62,894 nt of DNA from Fundidesulfovibrio agrisoli. GTDB lineage: Bacteria > Desulfobacterota > Desulfovibrionia > Desulfovibrionales > Desulfovibrionaceae. The stretch spans positions 1-62,894 of the forward strand of contig NZ_JAKZKX010000022.1 of NCBI RefSeq assembly GCF_022808715.1. The letters are read 5' to 3'. This document shows positions 54,110 to 62,894 of the stretch, piece by piece. The notes under the pieces were generated by a model, which searched no databases, was not told the DNA's origin, and saw only the letters and a program-made list of their open reading frames with translations. Made by a program: the position numbers and the translations under genes. Each line of letters begins with the position of its first letter. The stretch's first letter is position 1.

Positions 54110-55723
54110 TTACCTGGAGGCTGGTTCCCTCGGCTCGGAGGAGACAGGAAGGCGGATGAGAAAACGCGCGCCCTTGCCCGGTTCGGAGTCCACCTCGATA
54201 GTGCCCCGATGGTTGCTGGTGATGATGAAGTAGGAGACGGAGAGCCCAAGCCCGGTGCCTTCGCCCACGGGTTTGGTGGTGTAGAACGGCTCGAAGGCCT
54301 TGCGCCGGGTGGTTTCGTCCATGCCCGGCCCGTTGTCCTCCAGTTCGATGCGCACCCAGTCGCCCGCGCCGCGGGTGCGCAGGGTGATCCTGGGCGAGGG
54401 CGCGCCAGCCAGGGCGTGGGCGGAGTTGCCCAGGATGTTCATGAACACCTGCTGGATCTTCGACTTGGAGCACAGCACCTTGGGCAGCCCTGGGGCGTAG
54501 TCCCGCTCGATGGCCAGCTTGCGGAAATCGTACTTCTTCTTCAGGCTGTAGTCCGTGGAGCAGAGCGCCACCGAGCTGTCCAGCAGGTCGTTGATGTCCG
54601 CCCAGTCATAGACCGCGTCACTCTTGCGGCTGAACTCCAGCATGCTGTTCACGATCCTCGCGGCCCTGGTGCCGGCCTCGTGGATGCTCTCCAGGAAGCG
54701 GAAGATGTCGCGCGCCTGCATGAAACGGCCGATGGACTCCCACGGGCACCCGGCCTCCCGCGCGGCCAGGTGGTTCTGGGCCGAATCCTCCGTGAGGCGG
54801 CGCCGGATGACCTGCACGTTCTGCAGGATGCCCCCCAGGGGGTTGTTGATCTCGTGGGCCATGCCCGCGGCCAGCCCTCCCACGCTCATCATCTTTTCGG
54901 ACTGGATCAGGGCCTCCTGCATCTCCCGGCGCTCCGAGATGTCGCGGGCGATGCCCATGAAGTGGGGCTCCTTGTCGAGATCCAGCACGGCGACCCTGAC
55001 CTCGACCGGGTAGACCGTGCCGTCCTTGCGCCTGTGCGTCGTCTGGAAGATGCCGCCGCCCGCGTGGGACATGTCCTCCAGGGATGGAATCTCGGGCTGG
55101 CGCTGGTACTCCGGGTCCACGTCGCCGATGTGCAGGCCCAGCAATTCCTCCCGGGTGTAGCCGGTCTGCTCCAGGGCGCAGGCGTTCACATCCACGAGCC
55201 TGCCGCCGCGGTCGGAGACGTAGATGGCGTCCCCGGCGCTCTCTATGAGCAGGCGGTAGCGGCCTTCGCTCTCGCGCAGGGCCTGCTCGGTGCGTTTGCG
55301 CTCTGTGATGATGTCGAACACGGCCACGAAGTAGCCGGGTTGGGGGCAGAACACCGCCAGGGAGAACCAACTCTCAAGGGATTCGAGATAGTATTCGAAG
55401 CGCTCCGGCGCGCCGCCGCGAGCCACGCGGTCGTAGATGGAGAAAAGGCCGGGGTCGCGCTCCCTGATGCCGGGGATGACCTCCGACACGGCCCGGCCCG
55501 TCACGTTCTCGAGCCCGGTCAGAGTGGCGAAGGCCGGGTTGACGTCCACATAGACAAAATCAGAGGGGATATCACCCTCGTACACCATCTTGCAGTAGGC
55601 AACCCCCTGCACCATGGTGTCGAAGAAAAGACGAAGCTGCTCATGGTTCAGGCGGCCGAGGCTCCCGGTTTCGGTCTGGGGCTGGCCGGGAGTGCGCCGG
55701 GGGTCGGGGTTGGGCGTGTCCAT
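54110..55723 (-). CDS. Cytoplasmic PAS-domain sensor histidine kinase
   Basis: The 537 residues have no membrane helix: two PAS domains (about 32-145, ending VAVFDIITERK; and about 150-265, SEGRYRLLIESAGDAIYVSD), HisKA with GMAHEINNPLGGILQNVQVI and HATPase (NILGNSAHALAG, DNGPGMD, GTGLGLSV). The region between H-box and N-box (FLESIHEAGTRAARIVNSML, EFSRKS) is the same as in the kinase at 47661, so the two are paralogues. ATG 55723 is preferred over a longer TTG form. No response regulator next to it. Confidence 0.92.
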   Translation of the reverse strand: MDTPNPDPRRTPGQPQTETGSLGRLNHEQLRLFFDTMVQGVAYCKMVYEGDIPSDFVYVDVNPAFATLTGLENVTGRAVSEVIPGIRERDPGLFSIYDRVARGGAPERFEYYLESLESWFSLAVFCPQPGYFVAVFDIITERKRTEQALRESEGRYRLLIESAGDAIYVSDRGGRLVDVNACALEQTGYTREELLGLHIGDVDPEYQRQPEIPSLEDMSHAGGGIFQTTHRRKDGTVYPVEVRVAVLDLDKEPHFMGIARDISERREMQEALIQSEKMMSVGGLAAGMAHEINNPLGGILQNVQVIRRRLTEDSAQNHLAAREAGCPWESIGRFMQARDIFRFLESIHEAGTRAARIVNSMLEFSRKSDAVYDWADINDLLDSSVALCSTDYSLKKKYDFRKLAIERDYAPGLPKVLCSKSKIQQVFMNILGNSAHALAGAPSPRITLRTRGAGDWVRIELEDNGPGMDETTRRKAFEPFYTTKPVGEGTGLGLSVSYFIITSNHRGTIEVDSEPGKGARFLIRLPVSSEPREPASR

Positions 55724-55928
55724 GGGCTCTCTGGTACGGCGATTTCGGGCCACATTGTCCCGAAACTCCGGGTTTGGCAATCACCGCACGCGATCCGACG
55801 CGCTGATCGCGGCAGGCCGGCCGCCCGCAGGGCAAGAGCATGCCGGGCAGGCTGTTTTCTGCCCGGGCCGGAATGGCGCGGTCCCGCCCGGCCCGCATCG
55901 GACGCCATCCGGCGCGGGGCCGCGTGGT

Positions 55929-57434
55929 TCAACGGGCGGGGCGGCCTTCCGCCGGAACGGGCAGGGTGACCTCGACAGTCGTCCCTTCGGCCTCGCTGCT
56001 GCTGAACCCGATGGTCCCGCCGTGGGCCACGGCCACCAATCGGGCGCTGTACGTGCCGAGCCCGGTGCCCTGGGACTTGCCGCTGGTGACGTACTTCTCG
56101 AAAAAACGCTCGCGCACGGCCTCGGGCACGGTGCCTATGTTGTGGATGCGCATGAAGGCCCCCCCAGGCCCAGCCCCCCAGGACACGGCGACCTCTCCGC
56201 CCTCGGGCGAGGCTTCGACCGCGTTCCTGACCAGGTTGGAGAGCATGTCCGCCACGAGGAACTCCTCCCCGCGGATCATCACGGACTCCGGCGGGGCGTT
56301 CCTGACCAGGCGGCAGCCCTTGCGGGAGAACAGCGGGGCCAGCGTTTCCGACAACCTTTCCACCACGGCCCCCAGCTCGAACCAGGTGGCTCGGAGGACG
56401 TAGTCCCCCTTCTCCATGCGGCAGATCTTCTCGGACGAGTCCACGATGTCCATGACGTGCCGCACGGCCCGCACCAGATCGGGGAAGAGTTGCAGCGAAC
56501 GTTCGGATACGCCTCTGGCCACGACCAATTCGGCCAAGCTCAGCAGGCCGCATAGGGGGGTCTTGATGTCGTGGCGGATAATGCGCTCAACGTCCTCCCG
56601 GAACTGCTCGAACTGCTTGAGCTCCGTGATGTCCTTGATGTTGCCGTAGACGCGCGCGACCCTGCCCCCTGAACGCCAGGCCTCCGCCGTGGCGCGCACC
56701 CACCGGCGGCGGCCGTCCCCCGTGGTGATGGGCAATTCCAAGTCGAACGGGGTTCCATCGGCGATCAGGATTTCAAACGCATTCTCCAGGGAGGGCTTCC
56801 AGGCTGCGTCCACGAAATCGAAATTGCGCTTGTAATCGCCCTGGTCGTACACGGCGCTGTCCACGCCGAAGATGTTGTAGAGCTCCCTGGTCCAGGTGAT
56901 CTCCCCGGTGAGCAGATCGAACTCCCAGCCGCCCACCTGGGCGAGCCTCTCGGTCTGGTTGAGCAGGGCCTCGCTGCGGGCCAGGACCTCCTGAGTCAGA
57001 CGAAGAGTGTCCTCGGCCTGGCGCCTCTGGGTGATGTCGTTGCCGTAGATGTAGAGCGCGTCCCCCGCTTCCGCGCGGACCACGTGGAAGGCGTACCACC
57101 TGCCCCCGAACCCCGCCTCGACGCACAGCGGCGCCCACTCGCCCCGGCGCTCCAGCACCGCGGCCTCAAGCCCGGGAAGGACATCGAAGACGGACGCGCC
57201 AAGAGCCCCCTGCCCCAGTACGCGCTTCGCCGCAGGGTTGAGGCGCTGGATGCCGCCGTCCATTCCGGCACGCAGCACGGGGGAGGGATTGTTCAGTACG
57301 AATTCGGCCAGTTGGGCCAACCTGGCCCGGTCTCTCGAACCCGCCCGGCAGCGCGCCGCGCAGGCCGCCAGCCTGGCGCGCGTCCTCGCCAGGTCTGTCG
57401 ATAGCTGCTCGGTGGTTCTGCGACTGTCCCGCAT
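55929..57434 (-). CDS. PAS-domain sensor histidine kinase
   Basis: The 501 residues contain an N-terminal coiled coil, two PAS domains (about 60-170 and 180-300, the second with WEFDLLTGEITWTRELYNIFG and IKDITELKQFEQF), HisKA with RIIRHDIKTPLCGLLSLAEL (phosphoacceptor His) and HATPase (NLVRNAVEASPEGG, GTGLGTYSARLVAVAHGG). The G-box is GTGLGTYS, close to the family with full-length kinase activity. ATG 57434 begins the natural protein. It is unpaired with a regulator and transcribed alone. Confidence 0.9.
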   Translation of the reverse strand: MRDSRRTTEQLSTDLARTRARLAACAARCRAGSRDRARLAQLAEFVLNNPSPVLRAGMDGGIQRLNPAAKRVLGQGALGASVFDVLPGLEAAVLERRGEWAPLCVEAGFGGRWYAFHVVRAEAGDALYIYGNDITQRRQAEDTLRLTQEVLARSEALLNQTERLAQVGGWEFDLLTGEITWTRELYNIFGVDSAVYDQGDYKRNFDFVDAAWKPSLENAFEILIADGTPFDLELPITTGDGRRRWVRATAEAWRSGGRVARVYGNIKDITELKQFEQFREDVERIIRHDIKTPLCGLLSLAELVVARGVSERSLQLFPDLVRAVRHVMDIVDSSEKICRMEKGDYVLRATWFELGAVVERLSETLAPLFSRKGCRLVRNAPPESVMIRGEEFLVADMLSNLVRNAVEASPEGGEVAVSWGAGPGGAFMRIHNIGTVPEAVRERFFEKYVTSGKSQGTGLGTYSARLVAVAHGGTIGFSSSEAEGTTVEVTLPVPAEGRPAR

Positions 57435-57848
57435 GTGGTCTCCGGATGGGTTAACCCAGGGGGGGCTCATCCTCTTATTATACCACGAGGCTCGGAAAAT
57501 GCCAGCGACAGATACCCTACCGCCACGGTCATGATGCGCCTCCCCCGACATGGGGCGGCATCCCCGCCGGGGCGGACGGGCCGTCAATCCTTCGTCAGCG
57601 GGGGCTCGTTGTCAGCCCGGGAGGGGTTTGCCCCCCGCTGCGGAAAGAAAAATCATCTTTTCTACCAAAATAGGTGGGATTCGTCACGGAATATACACGC
57701 AGACAGACCGTCAAAATCCGGAGAGGCACGGTTTGAGGCCTCCTGGCCCGGCGTTCGACGCACATCGCGCAAGCACCGGAAAACATGGTCAATCACGGGG
57801 TGGAAGCCTCAAAGCTCCACAATTTTGCCCTCACGGCTTGTTGACGCG

Positions 57849-57920
57849 CCTCCACGAATTGGAGGTTCCTGGGCCCCAGGATCGCGCAGCTATCGCGCGA
57901 CTAGGAATAAATCCTTTTTA
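57849..57920 (+). other. Cluster of consecutive hairpins, possible structured RNA
   Basis: Three inverted repeats follow each other: CCTCCA/TGGAGG, TCCTG/CAGGA, and TCGCGC/GCGCGA. AGGAATAAATCCTTTTTA then ends in a T-run. The arrangement fits a small RNA or leader with a weak terminator. No flanking gene reads through it in an obvious way. Confidence 0.35.
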
Positions 57921-58416
57921 ATATCGAGGTAGTCGGCATTCTTCTCATCAGTTGGCACGGCGAATGCTCTTAGGGAGGCAAGCAAAGCCGCTAGAGCAGG
58001 AGGGCCGGAGCAGTACGCCGCCGGTCCGGAATGCCGGAACCCCACTGCCGGGCGGGCGGCCACGAAACAACAGGCGAGGAAATCATGGACATCACCACCA
58101 GCAGGAACAGCAGCCGCACCGTCGGCAAGACGGATCCGGGCCAGGGCCGCCTCCGGGCGATCCGGCCGGGCTCCGCTCCGTGCGCCGCTGCCTGTGGTCC
58201 ATGCGGACACCTCGCCGCGCAGGAGCTGCTCGCCAGCCTGGAAATGCCCGAAACCGGCCCCGTGCGGCAGGTTGGGCGCATCAATTCCCCGCTTCCGGGC
58301 TGTCATCTTGTTCATGTCGCGGCGCCCCGAAAGCACGATGCATGCCAAGCCCCTGTCCCTGGTTTTCATTCGTCCCCGAGTGTCGAATCCGGGCTGGCTT
58401 TGCGTTTTATCCATCA

Positions 58417-58445
58417 TGAACCCGCAGTTACAAGGAATTCATACT
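58417..58445 (+). promoter_or_regulatory. Shared upstream element of the hydrogenase operon, copy 1
   Basis: TGAACC, then 17 bases including TTACAAGGAATT, then CATACT, then a T-run. The same parts with the same spacing occur 344 and 349 bases before the two small-subunit start codons. It could be a promoter (spacing fits -35/-10) or a regulator site. Confidence 0.55.
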
Positions 58446-58771
58446 CCCTTTTTTTAGTTCCTTCACCGTAACCAGTCCGATAGGAAGCGGCCGTAAGCTT
58501 GTTTCAGCTTGGCAACGCTCCCTATACTGTGATATGTCTTTCGGTTTGCCTTTCGCACAGATTTTGGAGCCCTTATGTGGCCTGAGAGTAGTAACAATTC
58601 CTAGGGCCAAGCAGCTTCAAGCTAATATTCGTCTGGAACATTGATACGTTGACGAGCCGCTCCAGCCCGGATTGGTCCGGGGCCTGGACGGAAGAAACAA
58701 ATCTTTGAACGGGCGCTGAATCAAACCGGGCTGGCCTCCGCAAAGAAGCGCGCCACCCACGAGGAGTCGCA

Positions 58772-59728
58772 ATGAAAAACCGCAACGTGCCTTCCGCCAA
58801 AGACATCCCTTGTCCTCCGGGAGTATCCCGGCGCTCCTTCCTGAAGTTCTGCTCGGCCGTGGCCGTCACCATCGGCCTTGGCCCCACGGGCATGGCCGAA
58901 GTGGCCAGGGCGCTCACCGGGCCCAAGCCCATCGTGGTGTGGCTGAACTTCAGCGAATGCACAGGCTGCACGGAATCGCTGCTGCGCATGTCCAACCCCA
59001 CGCCTGACAGCCTGATTCTGGACACGATATCCCTTGAGTACCACGAGACCCTGATGGCCGCCGCAGGCCTGGCCGCCACCGGCCACCTGAGCGACGTGGT
59101 CAACGCCAACGCGGGCCAGTTCTTCGCCATCGTGGAAGGCTCCATCCCCACGGCCAACAACGGCGCCTACGGCACCATCGGCGGCGAGACCATGCTCTCC
59201 ATCGCCCAGCGCGTGCTGCCCAAGGCCAAGGCCGTCATCGCCTACGGCACCTGCTCCTCCTACGGCGGGCTGGCCGCGGCCGCTCCCAACCCCACCGGGG
59301 CCAAGGGCGTGGGCGACCTGGGCATCCTGGGCAGCGTCCCCCTCATCAACGTGCCCGGCTGCTCGCCCAACCCCTACAACCTGGCCGGCGTGCTCACCAC
59401 CTACCTGCTCAAGGGCACCCTCCCGGCGCTGGACGCCTACAAGCGCCCCACCTTCGCCTTCGGCAGGACCGTGCACAGCCAGTGCCCCCGCCCCCACGGC
59501 TGCCTCGAGGACTACAGGTGCAGGGGCAAGGTCACCTACAACAACTGCCCCACCGCCAAGTTCAACAGCGGCACCTCCTGGGACATCCAGGCCGTCCACC
59601 ACTGCATCGGCTGCTCCAACCCGGGCTTCTGGGACGCCAACACTTCGTTCTACAGCAGCAGTTTCGGCACCCAGTTCGCTTCGAGCAACCACAGCAAGAT
59701 CCAGGCTGTTGCCGCCGGCGGCGATTAA
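58772..59728 (+). CDS. hynB: Periplasmic [NiFe] hydrogenase small subunit
   Basis: The 318 residues begin with a Tat signal (RRSFLK at 20-25, followed by a hydrophobic stretch). The proximal cluster begins ECTGCTESL with Cys 63 and 66, then GTCSSYGG and PGCSPNP. The distal cluster ligands are HSQC and HGCLEDYRC; the medial cluster uses NNCP and HHCIGC. The loop between the second and third distal ligands is about 19 residues shorter than in the D. gigas enzyme (six residues here). The protein carries electrons from the NiFe site to a periplasmic cytochrome. GAGGAG precedes the ATG. The large subunit gene follows 27 bases later. Confidence 0.94.
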   Translation: MKNRNVPSAKDIPCPPGVSRRSFLKFCSAVAVTIGLGPTGMAEVARALTGPKPIVVWLNFSECTGCTESLLRMSNPTPDSLILDTISLEYHETLMAAAGLAATGHLSDVVNANAGQFFAIVEGSIPTANNGAYGTIGGETMLSIAQRVLPKAKAVIAYGTCSSYGGLAAAAPNPTGAKGVGDLGILGSVPLINVPGCSPNPYNLAGVLTTYLLKGTLPALDAYKRPTFAFGRTVHSQCPRPHGCLEDYRCRGKVTYNNCPTAKFNSGTSWDIQAVHHCIGCSNPGFWDANTSFYSSSFGTQFASSNHSKIQAVAAGGD

Positions 59729-59755
59729 TCCGATCTTCTCAGGGAGTTAACCAAT

Positions 59756-61513
59756 ATGGCTACAACCACCACCACTTCCACTGGCAGTTCGTTGCTCGGC
59801 GGCATCACCTCCACCACAACCGCCGCCGCGACGACCACGACCACGGCCACGACCGCCGCCACGGTTGCGGCCCCCGGGACCATCACCCTCGATCCCATCA
59901 GCCGCATCGAGGGCCACCTGCGCATCGACGCCAAGGTCGGCACCGCCGGCACCGTCGATTCGGCCTGGGCTTCGGCCACCCTGTTCAGGGGCATCGAAAT
60001 GATCCTTGCCGGGCGCGACCCCCGCGACGCGCCCCTGATAACCCAGCGGCTGTGCGGCGTGTGCACCTACATTCACCTGCAGGCCTCCACCACCGCCATC
60101 GAAAACGCCATGAAGCTGACCGTGCCCGCCAACGCGCAGATCGTTCGCAATCTGCTGCAGGGCACCCAGTTCCTGCACGACCACATCGTGCACTTCTACC
60201 ATCTGCACGCCCTGGACTGGGTGGACGTGACCAAGGCCCTCACGGCCAACCCCACGACCGCCGCGGCCCTAGCCCTGCAGATCTCGCCCTCGGCCCCGAC
60301 CATCGACTTCGTGGCCGTGCAGACCAAGCTGAAAAACCTGGTCAACTCCGGGCAGCTCGGCCCCTTCTCCAACGGCTACTGGGGCCACCCGGCCATGAAG
60401 CTCTCGCCGGAAGCCAACCTGGTGTTCGTGGCCCACTACCTCCAGGCCCTGGCCCAGCAGGCCAACACCGCCAAGATGATGGCCCTGTTCGGCGGCAAGA
60501 ACCCGCACCCCCACGTCACCATCCCCGGCGGCGTGACCAGCGGCAACGAGTTGGCCGTGGCGGCGAACATCACCAACTTCACCACTCAGCTCACCGCCAC
60601 CAACGACTTCATCAAGAACTTCTACATTCCTGATGTGGTCTACCTGGCCAAGCAGTACCCCGAGTGGGCCAAGATCGGCGGCTTCCCCAACCTGCTGGCC
60701 TTCGGCGAGTTCCCCACGGACAAGTACGGCTCCGGCAACAACTTCATGCCCGGCGGCGTCATCATGAACAAGGCCGTCACCAGCGTGGCCGCCGTGAACA
60801 CCGCCTCCATCACCGAGGACGTCTCCCGCGCCTGGTACGCCAAGTCCAGCCCGCTCAACCCGGCCTCGGGCGTGACCTCCCCGAGCTACACCGGCTACAA
60901 CCAGTCGGCCCAGTACTCCTGGCTGAAGGCCCCCCGCTACCAGGGCAAGCCCATGGAAGTCGGCCCCCTGGCCCGCGTGATGGTGGCCTACGGCAAGAAC
61001 CACGCCCAGATCAAACCCGCGGTCGACTCCCTGCTCAAGACCCTGGGCCTGACCATCAACGACATGTTCTCCGTCCTCGGGCGCACCGCGGCCCGGGCCA
61101 TCGAGACCCAGGTCATCGGCACCGCCATGGTGGGCTGGCTCAACACCCTGAAGAGCAACATCAGCGCCAAGAACCTCTCCACCTACGCCAGCAACACCGT
61201 TCCGGCCAACGCCTCCGGCGTGGGCCTGGGCGAGGCTCCGCGCGGCGCGGTGGGCCACTGGCTCTCCACCGACGGTTCCTCCAGGATCAAGAACTACCAG
61301 ATGGTGGTGCCATCGGCCTGGAACTTCGGCCCCCGCGACGCCCAGGGCGTGCCCAGCGCGGTGGAGGCGTCCATGGTGGGCCTGCCCATCGCTGACTCCA
61401 CCAAACCGCTGGAGATCCTGCGCCTCGTGCACTCCTTCGACCCCTGCATCGCCTGCGGCGTGCACCTGATCGACGCTGAAGGCAAGGCCGAGACGCTGGT
61501 CACCGTCCCTTAG
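59756..61513 (+). CDS. hynA: Periplasmic [NiFe] hydrogenase large subunit with Thr/Ala-rich N-terminus
   Basis: The 585 residues bind the NiFe active site. First ligand pair RLCGVC (Cys 100 and 103); second pair DPCIACGVH near 562-570, with the maturation protease cleavage expected after His, removing 15 residues (LIDAEGKAETLVTVP). The N-terminal 41 residues are mostly Thr and Ala before the conserved ITLDPISRIEGH; D. gigas-type enzymes start near that motif. This protein is expected to ride with the Tat-exported small subunit. No maturation protease gene is in the window. AGGGAG precedes the start. Confidence 0.95.
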   Translation: MATTTTTSTGSSLLGGITSTTTAAATTTTTATTAATVAAPGTITLDPISRIEGHLRIDAKVGTAGTVDSAWASATLFRGIEMILAGRDPRDAPLITQRLCGVCTYIHLQASTTAIENAMKLTVPANAQIVRNLLQGTQFLHDHIVHFYHLHALDWVDVTKALTANPTTAAALALQISPSAPTIDFVAVQTKLKNLVNSGQLGPFSNGYWGHPAMKLSPEANLVFVAHYLQALAQQANTAKMMALFGGKNPHPHVTIPGGVTSGNELAVAANITNFTTQLTATNDFIKNFYIPDVVYLAKQYPEWAKIGGFPNLLAFGEFPTDKYGSGNNFMPGGVIMNKAVTSVAAVNTASITEDVSRAWYAKSSPLNPASGVTSPSYTGYNQSAQYSWLKAPRYQGKPMEVGPLARVMVAYGKNHAQIKPAVDSLLKTLGLTINDMFSVLGRTAARAIETQVIGTAMVGWLNTLKSNISAKNLSTYASNTVPANASGVGLGEAPRGAVGHWLSTDGSSRIKNYQMVVPSAWNFGPRDAQGVPSAVEASMVGLPIADSTKPLEILRLVHSFDPCIACGVHLIDAEGKAETLVTVP

Positions 61514-61539
61514 GGCGAATCAACCACAGTCGTGTAACC

Positions 61540-61572
61540 GGGGCCCCCGCCTGGGGGCCCCATTTGTTTCCC
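61540..61572 (+). terminator. Intrinsic terminator of the first hydrogenase operon
   Basis: A 9-bp perfect stem (GGGGCCCCC/GGGGGCCCC, loop GCCT) is followed by ATTTGTTT. It lies 26 bases past the large-subunit stop. Confidence 0.85.
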
Positions 61573-61868
61573 GACGCTTCGAAGGGGCCGACGCCCGCAT
61601 CAAGATGCGGCGACTCCATCCCCCCCGGAATGTAAGGGATGTTCATCATTCACTTGCATGAGTGCAGCCCGGGCCAGCCCCGGAAGGGACATGCCCCCTC
61701 CGCAGGCGGCGGAGCCCCCCAGGATGGGCAGGGCGACCCGGAAATCAAGTCTGACAGCCGCTTCCCGACTCCATGGCGCGAGCGGAGTGCCCCAGCCGGA
61801 CAGGGCGGAAACGGTCGGAGCGGGAACTTTTCCGGCAGTGATTGGCCGAAACATGCCAAAAACAGAAA

Positions 61869-61897
61869 TGAACCGGCTATTACAAGGAATTAATACT
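61869..61897 (+). promoter_or_regulatory. Shared upstream element of the second hydrogenase operon
   Basis: TGAACC, 17 bases including TTACAAGGAATT, then AATACT, followed by a T-rich stretch. It matches 58417-58445 part by part and lies 349 bases before the second small-subunit start (344 for the first). Confidence 0.55.
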
Positions 61898-62228
61898 ATT
61901 AGTTTTTTATTCCTGGCTGAGAATTTTTTCGCTAGATCTCGAGTGCAGGCCGATTTTGCCCTGGCTACGGCCCTGGATTTGTGGCAAATAGAGAAATTTT
62001 CGCAAAGGCTCAAATTTGTCGTGTGTGAGCCCTTCCCTCCTCACAAATCCGGAATTATTATTAGCGCCGACTTTCACCAATGAAATAACCGCTTGGAGTT
62101 CGGCGTGGTGATCGTCCTCCTCTCCGGAAAGATCCGGACCCACGGGGGACCCTGATTCGAAACGGACAGAGCACTGGAATGGGTCGAACCCTGTTCACGC
62201 GATAACGGTCCACCTACGAGGAGTACTC

Positions 62229-62894
62229 ATGAACGCACGCACATCGACCTCCGCCAAAGACATCCCCTGCCCTCCGGGAGTATCCCGGCGCTCCTTCCTG
62301 AAGTTCTGCACGGCCGTGGCCGTCACCATCGGGCTCGGCCCCACGGGCATGGCCGAAGTGGCCAGGGCGCTCACCGGGCCCAAGCCCATCGTGGTCTGGC
62401 TGAACTTCAGCGAATGCACGGGCTGCACGGAATCGCTGCTGCGCATGTCCAACCCCACGCCCGACAGCCTGATTCTGGACACCATATCTCTTGAATACCA
62501 CGAGACCCTGATGGCCGCCGCAGGCCTGGCCGCCACCGGCCACCTGAGCGACGTGGTCAACGCCAACGCGGGCCAGTTCTTCGCCATCGTGGAAGGCTCC
62601 ATCCCCACGGCCAACAACGGCGCCTACGGCACCATCGGCGGCGAGACCATGCTCTCCATCGCCCAGCGCGTGCTGCCCAAGGCCAAGGCCGTCATCGCCT
62701 ACGGCACCTGCTCCTCCTACGGCGGGCTGGCCGCGGCCGCTCCCAACCCCACCGGGGCCAAGGGCGTGGGCGACCTGGGCATCCTGGGCAGCGTCCCCCT
62801 CATCAACGTGCCCGGCTGCTCGCCCAACCCCTACAACCTGGCCGGCGTGCTCACCACCTACCTGCTCAAGGGCACCCTCCCGGCGCTGGACGCC
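62229..62894 (+). CDS. hynB: Second [NiFe] hydrogenase small subunit (partial, cut by window end)
   Basis: The visible 222 residues equal those of the first small subunit except in the first 30 or so ([17 protein letters not shown] instead of KFCSAV). The Tat motif RRSFLK and CTGC are present. DNA differences are confined to roughly the first 280 bases; beyond that the two copies look identical to the window end. ACGAGGAGT precedes the ATG. The gene continues beyond the window and a second large subunit is expected. Confidence 0.92.
   Translation, partial: MNARTSTSAKDIPCPPGVSRRSFLKFCTAVAVTIGLGPTGMAEVARALTGPKPIVVWLNFSECTGCTESLLRMSNPTPDSLILDTISLEYHETLMAAAGLAATGHLSDVVNANAGQFFAIVEGSIPTANNGAYGTIGGETMLSIAQRVLPKAKAVIAYGTCSSYGGLAAAAPNPTGAKGVGDLGILGSVPLINVPGCSPNPYNLAGVLTTYLLKGTLPALDA

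Larger units (their letters stand above)
57435..58771. other. Gene-free region upstream of the hydrogenase operon
   Basis: About 1.3 kb has no convincing gene; short frames on both strands lack family features. It holds the hairpin cluster at 57849-57920 and the shared upstream element at 58417-58445. A TTGTTT-N18-TATACT pair near 58499-58534 is a weak promoter candidate. The 57590-58050 part is AT-richer than its neighbours. Confidence 0.5.
61514..62228. other. Gene-free region between the tandem hydrogenase operons
   Basis: About 715 bases. It contains the terminator at 61540-61572 and the shared element at 61869-61897. No real coding frame. It is mostly unlike the region before the first copy, apart from that element and the last bases before the start codon (ACGAGGAGT). 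Confidence 0.6.

Noticed and set aside
57890-58417. Minus-strand frame of 175 codons in the hydrogenase upstream region
   Set aside because: No ribosome site, no recognisable domain, and irregular composition. The plus-strand frame starting at 58085 is equally unconvincing.
61985-62010. TGGCAAAT...TCGCA as a sigma-54 promoter for the second hydrogenase
   Set aside because: Spacing between GG and GC is about 17 bases, far too long.

Overview
The window reads as chromosomal DNA of a high-GC sulfate-reducing bacterium of the Desulfovibrionaceae type. No 16S rRNA is present, so this rests on gene content: a periplasmic-type [NiFe] hydrogenase with a Tat-exported small subunit, complex I genes without the NADH-oxidising subunits NuoEFG, a small Desulfovibrio-like ferredoxin, DsrE-family proteins, FeoAAB with a Cys-rich partner, and many chemoreceptors and PAS sensor kinases. 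No tRNA, rRNA, CRISPR array, transposase or phage gene was recognised.

Layout. 0.2-10.5 kb: old yellow enzyme; a TauE/SafE exporter paired with an unknown membrane protein; a lone receiver; a chemoreceptor; a GyrI-like protein; a free-standing MetH-reactivation-like domain; and an NtrB/NtrC-like kinase and sigma-54 activator pair. 10.6-15.9 kb: NfeD and paraslipin; an odd ABC exporter with an expanded nucleotide-binding domain, overlapping a cyclic-nucleotide-binding protein; and a Fur-family regulator. 16.2-17.6 kb: an ECF sigma, small membrane protein and Spy/CnrX-like trio resembling metal-sensing CnrHYX systems. 17.9-21.1 kb: a feo iron-uptake cluster with two 7-1-7 Fur boxes. 21.4-28.2 kb: metabolic and accessory genes, including an FCD-domain regulator without its DNA-binding domain.

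29.1-40.7 kb is one 13-gene complex I operon (nuoABCDHIJK, a MrpD-like gene, a small membrane gene, then nuoLMN). It encodes four antiporter-like subunits instead of three and no NuoEFG, so electrons probably enter from a donor other than NADH docking directly, for example ferredoxin. 41.0-57.4 kb is signalling-rich: a chemoreceptor beside a decayed lrgB fragment, lrgAB, an SGNH hydrolase, three PAS sensor kinases, and a tetR-MCP-cheW operon with a near-perfect palindromic operator at its promoter.

58.4-62.9 kb holds a [NiFe]-hydrogenase operon (small then large subunit, then a terminator), followed by a second, almost identical small-subunit gene cut by the window edge. This is a tandem hydrogenase duplication. 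The two upstream regions are mostly unrelated but share one short bipartite element at nearly the same distance from the start codon.

Recurrent themes are palindromic double-hairpin repeats between genes, and low-complexity insertions inside otherwise conserved enzymes (NuoC, FeoB, HynA).
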